This document shows, one piece after another, positions 25,538-36,700 of a stretch of 64,000 nt of DNA. The position numbers and the translations under genes were made by a program. Origin of the DNA: Oscheius sp. JU75 (taxonomy: Eukaryota; Nematoda; Chromadorea; Rhabditida; Rhabditidae); NCBI GenBank assembly GCA_037178855.1, contig JASJZC010000002.1, positions 1,860,001 to 1,924,000 of the forward strand, given 5' to 3'. Within the stretch, counting starts at the first letter, position 1; each line of letters begins with the position of its first letter. The notes beneath the pieces are model-generated. The model ran no database searches and was not told the DNA's origin. It saw only the letters and a program-made list of their open reading frames with translations.

Positions 25538-26959
25538 TTAGCTCAACAAGGAAACACAATACCATTTGGAGAGACTGCAATCTTGTTGTGATAGATGTCC
25601 TAAAATACCAGACTTTATAGTGTTTTTTACCTGCTACCTCAGATATTGGACAGAACCTGAAGAGTCTCGGCTCTCCCATTCTTCCTGCTACAGGAGAATA
25701 TGCCAAAGGTGTAGCCTGAATGCCACTATCCGGTGAAGTAGCAACTTCAAATGGAGTGGTCAAACATCTGGATCCGAACTTTCGAACCATACCTAACTGA
25801 TCTTTGGTACAGTACTGGAAGTCATCACATTCGTTCCGAAAGTGCTCTTACCGTAATACTTCCTTTCCTCAGATCCTCTTTGGAGCAAAAGGGCCAGCTT
25901 GGTAGTCTGTGACATGAGCCCTGAACAAAACCACATCCCCAGCCTCTACCATACCAGTACTGCGCGTTTTCAGCAGCCAGGGCTGTTCGATTGATCGAGT
26001 ACCATCTTCTGCAAAGGACTTGAGTGTCAGTCGACAGAAACTGTTTCTGTTGTTTTGTTCCTCTGTCTCTATGGCTCTCTGTCTCTCTGTGTCACTCTGA
26101 CAGAAACTGACATCTTGTCCGTATAGGTATTCTCCAAAATGACTGCTGAAATGAACGAGAACGGATTTTGACCATTGGAAACGCGAGGAGTCATGAGTTC
26201 ATTGCCGAAAATGTACTCATTTAGATGGATCTTGTCGATTGAATCGGTCTCAATACCTCTCATTGAGGGACAGTTGAAGTGGTGACGAGCTACCTCCTGA
26301 AGGATGTGACTGTGACTGTAGGTTCAACTCACTAGGGCATCGTGAGAGAAGTCCAGAAAGTGTCTTATTGCCTTCTGTTCTCTAAAGCCGTCGTACCAGT
26401 TGTAGCCTTCACTGGGAGGCGACAGACCATAACCATTGGGCACAAATGTTCCGAAACCCTGAACTGCCTCCGTTACTTTGCCTCGCTGTTTCTCTCTCAC
26501 CAATGCGTGCAGAATTTCGTGCCTGAACAGATCCTTGATAGAATGAAACCTATCCCATCTTGGTCCTTCGCAAATGTTTAAAAGCCCAATCATTGGCCTG
26601 AAACTGGTGATTGACAGAGTGTCTAGTCATACCTGTGCCCTTCTACTGGTTCACATGGCTTTGCAGTAGCTAACAGGTTCTGTTCCTGACAGATCTTCGC
26701 GTTCACTTCGATAATGAGAAGATAGTTGTATCCAAAGAGTTGCATCCCGTCTGAAACCGTCACTCCGGCAGAGTGACCAGTCAACTGGAAAAGTCGGATA
26801 ATAAGTGTGAGACATAGAACTTACCGAATCGACTACTCGAAGACGAGACTCCCCATTCTGAACACATTTTCCAAGAGTAACTGGGTCCAGAAATCTTATG
26901 GGTTCTTTCAGAACCGCTATCTTGGGAGTAAGATCGTTTACAGCTTCAAAGAGTCCTGT
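25538..26959 (-). CDS. Leishmanolysin-like zinc metallopeptidase (M8), 5' end unresolved
   Basis: Peptidase family M8. The exon at 26593-26335 carries the zinc motif HEILHAL, preceded by GLLNICEGPRWD. The following exon (about 26290-26120) has ARHHFNCPSMRG and later NELMTPRVSNGQNPFSF, the third-ligand region typical of the family (EVMT). Next comes QYWYGRGWGCGFVQGSC with the conserved cysteines, then the C-terminal exons with a likely stop at 25538. The upstream exon (26959-26825) contains PIRFLDPVTLGKCVQNGE and joins in frame to TGHSAGVTVSDGMQLFGYNY. The first exon is uncertain: an ATG at 27746 opens a signal-peptide-like MQHLLLSLCLLFSTQA, but I could not join it cleanly. The enzyme is probably secreted or membrane-anchored. 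Confidence 0.78.
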
Positions 26960-27086
26960 CTGAAATGTTGATACAGTTGTAAGGTTGTACAAACTTCTGC
27001 CAATAGAATTTAGAAAGAACTTTAAAAAAGACGCTTTCAGAGAGTTGATACAGTATTTTGGACTCGATAAGAACGAAGGGACAACT

Positions 27087-27382
27087 ATGCTAACAACTAC
27101 GTTACCGGTAGCAACGACTGGTGGAGGATTTTTTGCCATTAGACCGTAAGTTACCCAGCTACTGTCTCTGTCTCCGTCACTGTTAGTCTCACAGTTTACA
27201 GAACTTCCCTGTCAATCGTCTGCTGCCTGATCGTGGATTTCGCCTTGGCGATGATGGGCATCACAATCTACGTCTGTTGCAAGCAGAAAAAAGAAAAGAA
27301 GCTTCTAGAAAAAGAACATGTCGATCTCGAGGCACCTTTACTCCTAAAGCATACAGTGGAAAGAATATATACGGAGTTCTAG
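27087..27382 (+). CDS. Small single-pass membrane protein
   Basis: Two exons (27087-27145 and 27202-27382) join in phase across a 56-nt intron and give about 78 residues. A short Thr/Gly-rich N-terminus is followed by a hydrophobic segment (SIVCCLIVDFALAMMGITIY), then CCKQKKEKK and a tail ending VERIYTEF. The positive-inside charge suggests the C-terminus is cytosolic. The exon may extend upstream to the acceptor at 27040, in which case the ATG is internal and 5' exons are missing. It overlaps the uncertain 5' part of the leishmanolysin gene on the other strand. No family recognised. Confidence 0.45.
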
Positions 27383-27879
27383 AGGAGATGGAAGACGAGA
27401 GTGGTGAGAGTGGAAGGGGCAGAGACAGAGAACGATGCTCAAGGAGAACAACAAGGAAAGAGAAGACCCAACCCTTGATGAAGAAGTCTTCTGAGTCTGT
27501 TTCAGCGAAGCAGAGGCGTTCGGGAACAAAGGACGACATGATGCCTACACAGGCAGATACACCGAAAGCTGACAGTGACTCGAAGAGCTCGTCAAGCAAA
27601 GCCTTGCATATAAACATTGAGCTGACCTCGATTTTCTTTGGAAGCGGAGTAATTCCAGCCGGGTAAGCTAGTAGTATGGTCAGGGGATCGTAATTGAGAG
27701 CTTGTGTAGAAAATAAGAGACAGAGAGACAGCAGTAGGTGTTGCATGTTAGCAGAATGACGCGGGGAGGGATGACAAACGAAACCCAAACATTTTGACGT
27801 GGAGGAGAGAGACAGAGAGCGACATAAATACGGAGAGACGGTGTGGCAGTGACCCATATCCAGTCCAATAAATAAGTAA

Positions 27880-27957
27880 TACCACCATTCCGGGAAGTCA
27901 AGTGGATAAGATGATGGAATACAAAGAAAGCGATCGCATATTCAATCCCGGGTGGTA
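27880..27957 (+). repeat. tRNA-like sequence
   Basis: The ends TACCACC and GGTGGTA pair perfectly over 7 bp, 78 nt apart. The inside has an A-box-like AAGTCAAGTGGATAAG and a B-box-like ATTCAATCCCG. The T-stem and anticodon arm do not fold well. Likely a decayed tRNA or a tRNA-derived element. Confidence 0.35.
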
Positions 27958-28635
27958 GTACATGAAGGTGATCAACCCATGTCTCGCCGGCCTAGCCTGG
28001 ACAGCGGATCCCGTAGCCTAAGCAAACCCCAAGACTCTCCGGATGTGAACGGTCAGGTGAAATGCCTGAATTCCGAAGAAAAGTATTTTTACCCACCATT
28101 CCCAGCCAAGTAAAGTAAGGTAGCCTACCTGTCGAGTCAGCTCTTTCGATCCTTCCAATAACAGAGTCGGGCAACTGACGGACCTTCCTCAGTGTCTTTG
28201 AGCAATTCATTGAACCTCCTTTCTTGCTCTGGAACCCACTTCCCAATCTTACACATAGAGCGTTGATACTAGGCCAACATTTGATAGTGAAAGAGTTAAA
28301 TAAATGATTTTCTATCTGTCAACCCTCTTCAAATCTATTTCCCATTCTTTGCACTATCCCTTTGAATCAGCTCCATTAGGCGTTGAGTCGAGTTGCACCC
28401 TTAAGGCACACTAATTGCAATAATGGCTCCAGACACACGCACGCACACAGACAAACAGAGACGCGAGAACAGTTTAAAAGAGATTTTTTCGTTATCTCCT
28501 GTTGCTCAAGTGTGTACTATTCCCCAAGTCACAGCTCTTATCTTTTTACGCACTTGCTCCTTCTGTCGACATGAGCTATTGACCGCTTCTCGCCTTCTTT
28601 TTGTATTTCTCCAGTTGTGGCAATTTTCTGTCGAC

Positions 28636-31299
28636 ATGAGTACTCTTTTGGACGATGCTGGTAAGTGATGTAATTGCAATTCTCTCGTCTTCGAACCAAT
28701 AAACTGATTGATCGCTGATTTAATTTTGAGATTCAATTTAAGAGATCTTAAAGTTCGACTATTTATCCTTCAACGACAAGGAGCATTTGGGATGGGGTAG
28801 TGAGGGCGATGTTTACAAGGCCTACACGAAAGAACTAGAGAGGTCTTGCACTATGTAGAAGGTTATTCACACCTATTCAGAACGGTTGCCTTAAAGAGAT
28901 GTGGTCGGTCGTTCGAGGAAAATAATTTGAAAGAGGCGAAGCTTTTAATAAGAGTAAGATAAAGATGATGAGCTTACCTGTTTTCAGCTGTCAAATTCCG
29001 AGAATATTGTCAAAATGCATGGCCTATTATTGGACAGCAGTCGAAGCGTTGGCTACGTGATGGAATATATGGAGCTTGGAAGTTTGCACGATGGTACTCT
29101 AGAATTTCTGTCGATCTGAGCAGAATATTTAGCAATTCATAGTAAAGGCAAATTCAAGGAAAACCGGTTGAGCTACGGGGCCGACACAATTCTTCTGTGG
29201 GTGCATCATGCAGCGTGTGGAATTAAAATACTCCACGATGCAGGGATCATCCACAGGGACATCAAGCCACAAAAGTATTAAATTTGAATTGCTTATTAAT
29301 TCTGGTTGTTACAGCATTCTACTGGGGAAAAACATCCACGACGTGAAGATATCAGATTTTGGCTTGGCTCGCGACATTACTGCTTCTACTCTGGAAACTT
29401 TGCCGTGAGTGTTTTACACAATTTTCAATTGTAAAATTGCAACCTCTCGTGGCTAGAATTCTAACCAGTGCAACATTCACTACCATACAAAATCTGACCG
29501 AGACAGTACTTGGTAGAGTTATGACGTCGAGATTGCTGAGGTTGTACACAGTTTAAAAATTGAAGTGACTCTTTACATTGCGTGACTTAAAAAGAATAAT
29601 TGGCGCAGATAAAAATTAAGTTTCAAATTCATTCAAAGGTGGGATTCCTTGCAGAGTCAAGTCAGTCTGTGAGTCAAGCTCCTGCAGGTTCTTGCGAGGC
29701 CGACCGTTGCGGAGGCTTCAGATCGTACTGCATAGCGTTCCAGAGCTGCTCACCTCGTTTTAGGAACACCTTTGTTGCAACCAGTTTATCGGCCCAAGGA
29801 AGAATGGAAGATTGGGCTACGGTGGGGATCGAACACGTGACCTAAATATCCTGCATTTGATGCAAACTGAATTTGTAAGCTGAATTTCCAGATGCGGCAC
29901 GAAAATCTACATGGCTCCTGAAATTATCGAAGACGGAAGATTCAAAAAAGCTGGAGATATCTTTGCTTTTGCCATAACATGCTGGGAAATGTTTAAGAGG
30001 AGGTGAGTTTCAGATCCGAGTCTAATCTTGAGCCAAGCTGGAACAAGTTATATCTCTGGTGATAATTTCCTTCAGAGTTCCACATGAACACGCTATTTCT
30101 GATAAGGATTTGATCAATAGACGACCTGAATTCGAGTCCGACGGTTCAGTTTATGTTAACAAGGTACTACAGATCTTGATACAAAAGTAAGTGTTTCATT
30201 TTTCTTTATCCGTCTTTACGCAAATCTGACTTACAGAGGCTGTAGCCGAGATCCAAAATCACGTCCATCCATCGAAAAGTTTGTGGAAACAGTTCGGTGG
30301 TACACCGCGTTGAAGAACATTAGTGTTTATACCTTTCGCCATTGTCTTATAGACTTCTTCAGCAAAATGGAATATTTCGATTTTAAGGAAAGAATGGAAA
30401 TATTCAAGCAGTATTTGGCTGATCACCGCGCCTATTACCTGCAAAACAGTCATTTGTACAAAAAAGGCAACTTTATCCAAAACATTGTCGACAGGATCAC
30501 AAATGGCAGCTACCACGATGACGAGCTGCAAAAGTGTTCAATGCACATGTTCACTCCCCCTAACTTCAGCAAACGGAACCGACTGCTCCTGGAACAGGGG
30601 ATAAGAAGTAGAAGAAAATACTTTTCGGAGAACGGTAGCGAATTCTTGCTGATTTCTGTGGAAGGAGGCGACTGTTTCATTGTCATCGGCAATTATAGCG
30701 AAGGATTAGACTCACCAGACTCTTTCATGAGGCAATGTGAAGAGATACTGAAAATGCCATATCCAGGAAGAGGCACCACAAGTTTTCCCATTGTTAAATA
30801 TCACAGGCAGCTGTATCCTGTCCCAACTCGAAACATTCTGTTTATCGGAAATTTTTTGCAATTTGAATCGATTACAAATCTGTTCTTTGTTCAGTCCTGT
30901 TCTACAACTGTGGTGGTCGATGGAGAACGCTTCAATTTCATCCATTGGGGTGACGATACGGACACATTGAAAATACTAAAAAAAGAAGAATTTCATCTAA
31001 TTTGTATTATGGAGCAAACCTACGGCCGATATAATTCTTACCCGAAATTTGACCGACATTTCGAGCAATTTCGAGGTTACTGCAAAAGCAAAAAAAACAT
31101 TGCCCTTTTGGAGTATACTACTGATGAAACGGTGGGTTCTCTTTTTTTAAATTTGTCCTCGCTGCATTCTCAGATGCACAACCGAGCAAACACGATTTTT
31201 TTTTAGAAAGATAAGCTTCTTCGAGATGATCTTCCTCACGTGGGACTGAGACTTACTTGGAATAACGTCGTAAGACAACTTGAATTTATTGGGGTTTAA
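28636..31299 (+). CDS. Kinase array copy 1: intact TKL-like Ser/Thr kinase with novel C-terminal region
   Basis: Ten exons join with consistent phases: 28636-28660, 28743-28842, 28881-28953, 28988-29093, 29124-29274, 29315-29404, 29892-30002, 30076-30186, 30237-31131, 31207-31299. They total 584 codons plus stop. The start MSTLLDDA is conserved in copy 3. The kinase domain (about residues 15-280) has a Gly loop GWGSEGDVY, VALK lysine, a helix-C glutamate in NLKEAKLL, hinge MEYMELGSLHD, catalytic HRDIKPQN, DFGLA and a CGTKIYMAPE activation segment, so it should be active on Ser/Thr. The remaining 300 residues match no family I know: a helical part (DFFSKMEYFDFKERMEIF...) then a strand-rich part with ISVEGGDCFIVIGNYSEG and VVVDGERFNF. 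No membrane segment. Intron 6 contains a SINE-like insertion. The role is unknown; a signalling or immune kinase is one guess. Confidence 0.8.
29590..29846 (-). repeat. SINE-like element in kinase copy 1 intron
   Basis: A block of about 250 nt shared with 35683-35890 and partly with 41035-41165. Read on the minus strand its head contains GTGTTCGATCCCCACCG, a tRNA B-box, which suggests a tRNA-derived SINE fragment in antisense orientation. It lies in the intron between the DFG exon and the APE exon of the kinase. Confidence 0.5.
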
Positions 31300-31379
31300 T
31301 AATTTACATGAATTTAGCATCCAAGAGGCTTGTTTGAGTGGCTTGCTGAATTCGATCTAGATACAGATGGAAGAAATGA

Positions 31380-33080
31380 TTTCGTGAAAAAACAAACTGT
31401 CGTGGTGAGCCTGATCAACGCGGCTCGCAATGCTCCAGTCTGCTGCTTCGAATAAACATTCTTCCGTTCAATTGAGCCATTATATATGTGTTTCGAGTTG
31501 AACAGACTGCCAAGAAGGTTCGTTTGGGCCTTCCTAGTCGGTAAAGGATCACTGAACAAGTGAACTGCATCAAAATGTAGTCCAGAAGTTGACAGTATTG
31601 TGTCTGCCAAAGTGTATGCAACAAGGATTCCAGTCAGTTCTGGGATGGTGACTTCTTTGATGAGTGTTATCTTCATTTTTCCTGTGAATAGACGAGAGAA
31701 GACGTGCCTAGAAGACGTGGTCGTGGTGATGTTAGCGACGGTACAATAAGCTCGCTTTGAACTGTCGAGGAAGATCATAAGTGAGCGGTGCTTCACATCC
31801 GCTTGTTGAGAGACCTTTCGGGAAAATTGTTACTTCGATTCCAGTGGTCTTGTCCAAGATATTGTTCCATTCTTCTGTTTCCTCATCAGTCAGTTCATCG
31901 CTCCATTTCTTCTTTTTTTCTGAAGAGACTGGAGAAAGCACTTCATGTAGAGGAAAAATGAAGACATGAGGCCAAGAAGATCGTAGCAAGCTCCATTCAC
32001 TTGAGATAGTACTGTTCTCGCGTGAACGCCTTGCGTTTCAGGCTCAGAGAGAAAGTATCATTGTCTGACGTCCACTGAATACCGAGAATAGACAGCACTG
32101 TGGATGATGACAGATCTTCTTGAAGAATTCGGGCGTTCACCAGAGCAGAATTAGATCGGTAGTCTCATTCTAAGTTTCTTGAAGATTGCTTTGGACTTTC
32201 CGTACTTCTTGAACAGTCCGGACTCTGAAGGGGAATGAAGCGAAACGTTGTCGACGTAGATGGATCTAGCAATCTCGTGAGCTGTCTCAGTATTGTCTTA
32301 TTCCAAGTACTTCAGAATGGCTTGATTCAGAATTGAAGATGAAGCGTTGGTCCCAAAAGGAATCCTGGAGAATCGGTAGACGATGAGGTTGGATCCGAAT
32401 AAACCAGTCCATGTTCAACCACGACGGTATCTCGGACGTAGTTTCGGGAAAAAATTGCGTCAGCAAGTGACCTGGACATCTAAGAATGTTTGTCCTCGGT
32501 AGTGACCAACACTGGTTGCCCAGAGGAGCGTGAAATCTGACCAAAATTTGTGCTCGGAAAGTTCTTCTTGGAAACTAGTTTGACGTTTGTAGGTGCTGTC
32601 ACAGAAGCTGCTCTGGGAGTTTCGCAGAGAGCACTGTGATGATTGTCCTGGCATTTCGGACACGGTCCAAGAGCGGCACACTGCTTGCTCTGGCGTCCAG
32701 TGTTGAAGCATTTCCAACAGCATTTGAGTCTCTTGAATTCTTATCGTCGTAGAGCGGGTGCGGGAAACTTGGGACAGTTGTGAGGCCTGTGGACAGTACT
32801 GTAGAGGCCGGTTTGAGATTGATTCTGGATCTCCGAGATCATGACCGTTGTGCCCGTAGATCCACTGTCGTAAAGGTACTTCAGCAGGTTGATGGCTTTC
32901 TTGTAGTTGTCCTGTGACCGCTATTTGTTCTATAAGACTCAGAACTTCGTTCTTAAGTGCTTGTCGGAGATAGAAAAACTTGTCAAGGTCGGAGAGGTTT
33001 TCTATCTCCGACAAGCACTTAAGGACGAAGTTCTGAGTCTTATAGAACAAATACCGGTCACAGGACAACTACAAGAAACC
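31380..33080 (-). mobile_element. BEL/Pao-type LTR retroelement relic
   Basis: Minus-strand remains in family order. A gag-like region (FYLRQALKNEVLSLIEQ) lies near 33000-32920. Zinc-knuckle cysteines follow (C-x2-C, then CAALGPCPKCQDNHHSALC) near 32740-32600. An RT-like segment SIYVDNVSLHSPSESG lies near 32265-32215, and a Pao post-RT region (WSDELTDEETEEWNNIL, then VTIPELTGILVAYTLAD) is at 31920-31560. Frames are broken by many stops and shifts and the left part is deleted. No LTRs, protease or integrase were found. It is a dead, truncated copy. The gag end is joined to an inverted repeat of itself (see the palindrome). Confidence 0.75.
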
Positions 33081-33130
33081 AATCAACCTGCTGAAGTACC
33101 TTTACGACATTGGATCTACGGGCACAACGG
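32845..33130. repeat. Large near-perfect palindrome (133-bp arms, 20-bp spacer)
   Basis: The left arm 32845-32977 starts CCGTTGTGCCCGTAGATCCA and ends GGAGATAGAAAA. The right arm 32998-33130 is its reverse complement with only a few mismatches. The spacer is 32978-32997. Both arms are the gag end of the BEL/Pao relic, and the right arm abuts a kinase exon fragment. RNA from either strand would form a long hairpin. Confidence 0.9.
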
Positions 33131-33612
33131 AAGGCAATGTTTGCAAGGCCTACACGAAAGAACTAAAGAGGTTTTGCACTGTGTAGAAGGTTTTTCACAT
33201 CTATTCAGAACGGTTACCTTAAAGAGATGTGGTCGGTCGTTGTTGTCAGGTAGTCAAATAGTCCATCCATTTCCATGCTTGTTGTATAGAAATACAGAGA
33301 GACACAGCGGAACAAAGAGACAGGGGCAGAGAGACAGAGAGAGATGAAGGACACCTCCTCAATTGTAAATCCAAACAGATCCAAGTTTGCTCTCTTCTGC
33401 TTGTCTATCACCCCACCTTATCAGTAAACAGCTTTTTCTCCTATTCTCTTCTTCTCTCGCATAATCGATCACATTCTCCCCAACCGATTATTGACAGACC
33501 TTTTTCTACCCCTCGAAAGTAGTCAAACTGTACGAAATTTCTGTTTGTGCCCTGAAGAAATAACATCTGTCGTTCCAGGAAAATTATTTGAAAGAGGCGA
33601 AGCTTTTAATTA
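33131..33612 (+). pseudogene. Kinase exon fragments (fourth, broken copy)
   Basis: 33131-33240 matches the kinase exon 2/3 junction region of the array, including AAGGCCTACACGAAAGAACT, the short intron and AACGGTTACCTTAAAGAGAT. 33560-33612 matches the next part (CGTTCCAGGAAAATTATTTG and the GAGGCGAAGCTTTTAAT block). The two pieces are split by about 310 nt of unrelated AT- and CT-rich sequence. They are too short to function and are best read as debris from duplication or unequal exchange. Confidence 0.75.
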
Positions 33613-33790
33613 TTTCCACTCTTTTGTATTCTTCTGTTAGTGTTGAACTGTTTTCGGCGTTAATAGGCCTCCAACTTCAGCTCATTTTCTTCCTCTGTTC
33701 TTTCTTTTCTGAAAGAAACGGTTCATGACTCAGGGTCTGCTACTCATATTAACTTAAAGCTATCAATGTTTATTGAAGAAAATTGTTGAG

Positions 33791-36700
33791 CCTACAAGGC
33801 CACCTTGGGAGACGAGCTCAGTCTTGGCGTCGGCGACACAATCGAGGTCCTCGAGGAGATTGAGGGCGGTTGGAGTCGGGGCAAAAACACCAAAACTGGA
33901 GAAGTCGGTGTCTTCCCGACCCACTTTGTCGAGGACAAATGTGAGATCTATTATCTTTCCTCATCGTTTCCGACTTTCAGCTGCTCCTACCACAACAGTC
34001 CAGCCAGTCCTGAGGCCGACTGTCGAAGACATCGGGGAGCTGTCAGTTCCGGAACGGGCATCTTCAATCATCGCATTTCCTCGCAATTCGAAGTGAATTT
34101 TCAGACATTTTTTGTGTTGGAAAATGAGCGGAAACAGCCTGGGATTTCTCTAGAAACAAACGACCTTTCGATAAGGATGGCAAAGTTTAGCGCGGGGGTA
34201 AAAGGTACAATAAAAAAAAGGACAGTAGACCAATTTTCTGTTTGGAGAAAAAAAGAGTAGCTGGGGAAGGGCAGAAAGATAATAACCACTCGTCTAGGGT
34301 CGCTTTAAATCTCTTTTCCAGTATCTCCGAGATCCCTGCCAAAACCAAAGATGCTGCCAAGACGCAAGAGCTGCTCAAGTTGAAAGAGATGGCCAAGGTG
34401 AAGTTCGTCTACGAGCCCCAGTATCCCGATGAGTTGAAGCTCGGTGAAATTGGTCAGTTTACTCACAACTTGTCCTCACATAAAATGATCCTAAATCAGG
34501 CGCCCTAATCGAAGTTGTTCGCAAGGACTGCGGCGACCCGGGCTGGTTCGAGGGCGAACTTAACGGCAAGGTCGGTCTCTTCCCCAACAATTTTGTGGAG
34601 CTTGTACAGGTTTCTTCACACGACTTTTTAGTATAGAAGAAAATTGCAGGTCCCGGTCGGAAGCACGTCGGGAAGCCCAAAGTTACTGCAAAAATGGAGA
34701 CGCGGCAAGGTATCGGCACCGCTGGTCGTGCCGGCCAAAGCGAAACCCAAGCAGTCGAAAAGTAATAGCAGCTTAAACAGACTTCAGACACAGACAGACA
34801 GAGACGCGAGAACAATTCATAATTGAGATTCAGATTTAGAGAACGCAAACTTCGACTATTTATCCTTCAAAGACAAGAAGGTCTTAGGACGTGGTGGTGA
34901 AGGCGTTGTTTACAAGGCCTACTCGATAGATCTAAAGAGGTTTCGCACTATGTAGAGGGTTTTTCACACCTATTCAGAACGGTTGCTCTGAAGAAATTTC
35001 ATCGGTCGTTCCAGGAAAATTATTTGAAAGAGGCGAAGCTTTTAATCAAGGTGAGATAAAGAAGATGAGCTCACCTATTTTCAGTTGTCGAATTCCGAGA
35101 ATATTATTAGGATGCATGGCCTATTATCGAAAAACAATCGAAGCGTTGGCTACATGATGGAGTACATGAAGCATGGAAGTTTGCACGATGGTACTGTAGA
35201 ATTTCTGTCGATCCGAGCAGAATATTTAGCAATTCATAATGAAGGGAAATTCAAGGAAAACCGGTTGAGCTACGGGGCCGACACAATTCTTCTGTGGGTG
35301 CATCATGCAGCGTGTGGAATTAAAATACTCCACGATGCAGGGATCATCCACAGGGACATCAAGCCACAAAAGTATTAAATTTGAATTACTTATTAATTCT
35401 GGTTGTTACAGCATTCTACTGGGAAAAAACATCCACGACGTGAAGATATCAGATTTTGGCTTGGCTCGCGACATTACTGCTTCTACTCTGGAAACTTGGC
35501 CGTGAGTGTTTTACAGAATTTGCAATTGTAACCTCACATAGAATTCTAGTCAGTGCAGCATTTAATACCGAAGAAAATTTGATTGAGGCAGTACTTGGTA
35601 GAGTTATGACGTCGAGATTGCTGAGGTTATACAAGTTTAAAAATTGTAGTGTCTCTTTGCATTGTAGGGCTTAAAAGAATAATTGGCGCAGATAAAGGTT
35701 AAGTTTCAAATTCATTCAAAGGTGGGATTCCTTGAAGAGCTCTGTGAGTCAAGCTCCGGCAGGGTCTTGCGACGTGTAGGCTTCAGATCGTGCTGCATAG
35801 CGTTCCAGAGCTGCTCACCTCGTTTTAGGAACACCTTTGTTGCAACCAGTTTATCGGCCCAAGGAAGAATGGAAGATAGGGCTACGGTAGGAAAAAGTAC
35901 ATGGCTCCTGAAATTATCAGAGACGGAAGATTCAAAAAAGCTGGAGATATCTATGCTTTTGCCATAACATGCTGGGAAATGATTGAAAGGAGGTGAGTCT
36001 CAGGTTCGAATTTAATCTTGAGCCAAGCTGGCACAACCTATATCTGTGGTAATTATTTCCTTCAGAGTTCCACATGAACACGCTAATTGTGATAAGGATT
36101 TGATCAATAGACGACCTGAATTCGAGTCCGACGGTTCAGTTTATGTTAACAAGGTACTACAGGACTTGATAGAAAAGTCAGTTTTTTATTCTTTCTATCC
36201 GTCTCTAGGCAAATCTGATTTTCAGAGGCTGGAGCCGAGATCCAAAATCACGTCCATCCATCGAAAAGTTTGTGGAAACAGCTCGGCGGTACACCTCGTT
36301 GAAGAGCACTAGGGTTTATTCCCTCCGTCATTGTCTCATGGACTTCTTCAGCAAGATGGAATATTGCGATTTTGAGAAAGAAATGGAAAAGTTTGAGCAG
36401 TATTTGGCTGATCACCGCTTCTATTACCTGCAAAAGAGTCATTTGTACAAAAAAGGCAACTTCTTTCGAAACATTGTCGACAAGATCACAAATAGCAACT
36501 ACCACGATGACGATCTGCAAAAGTGTTCAATGCACATCTTTGCTCCCCCTACCTTCAGCGAACAGAATCGTTTGCTCCTGGAACAGGAGATACAAAATAG
36601 TAGAATAAAATACTTGTCGGAGAACGGTAGCGAATTCTCGCTGATTTCTGTGGAAGGAGGCGACTGTTTCATTGTCATCGGCAATTATAGCGAAGGATTA

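Noticed and set aside
27261-27857. Minus-strand 198-codon frame as a separate gene
   Set aside because: Largely Leu/Ser from pyrimidine-rich repeat and overlapping better-phased plus exons. Only its signal-peptide-like part is kept as a possible first leishmanolysin exon.
27880-28250. Functional tRNA gene or spliced-leader RNA
   Set aside because: Despite a perfect acceptor-like pairing, the other arms do not fold, and no spliced-leader sequence or Sm site was recognised.
32907-33347. Plus-strand frame identical at its start to the minus-strand gag frame
   Set aside because: It is explained by the palindrome: the same gag end is read from both arms, so this is not an independent gene.
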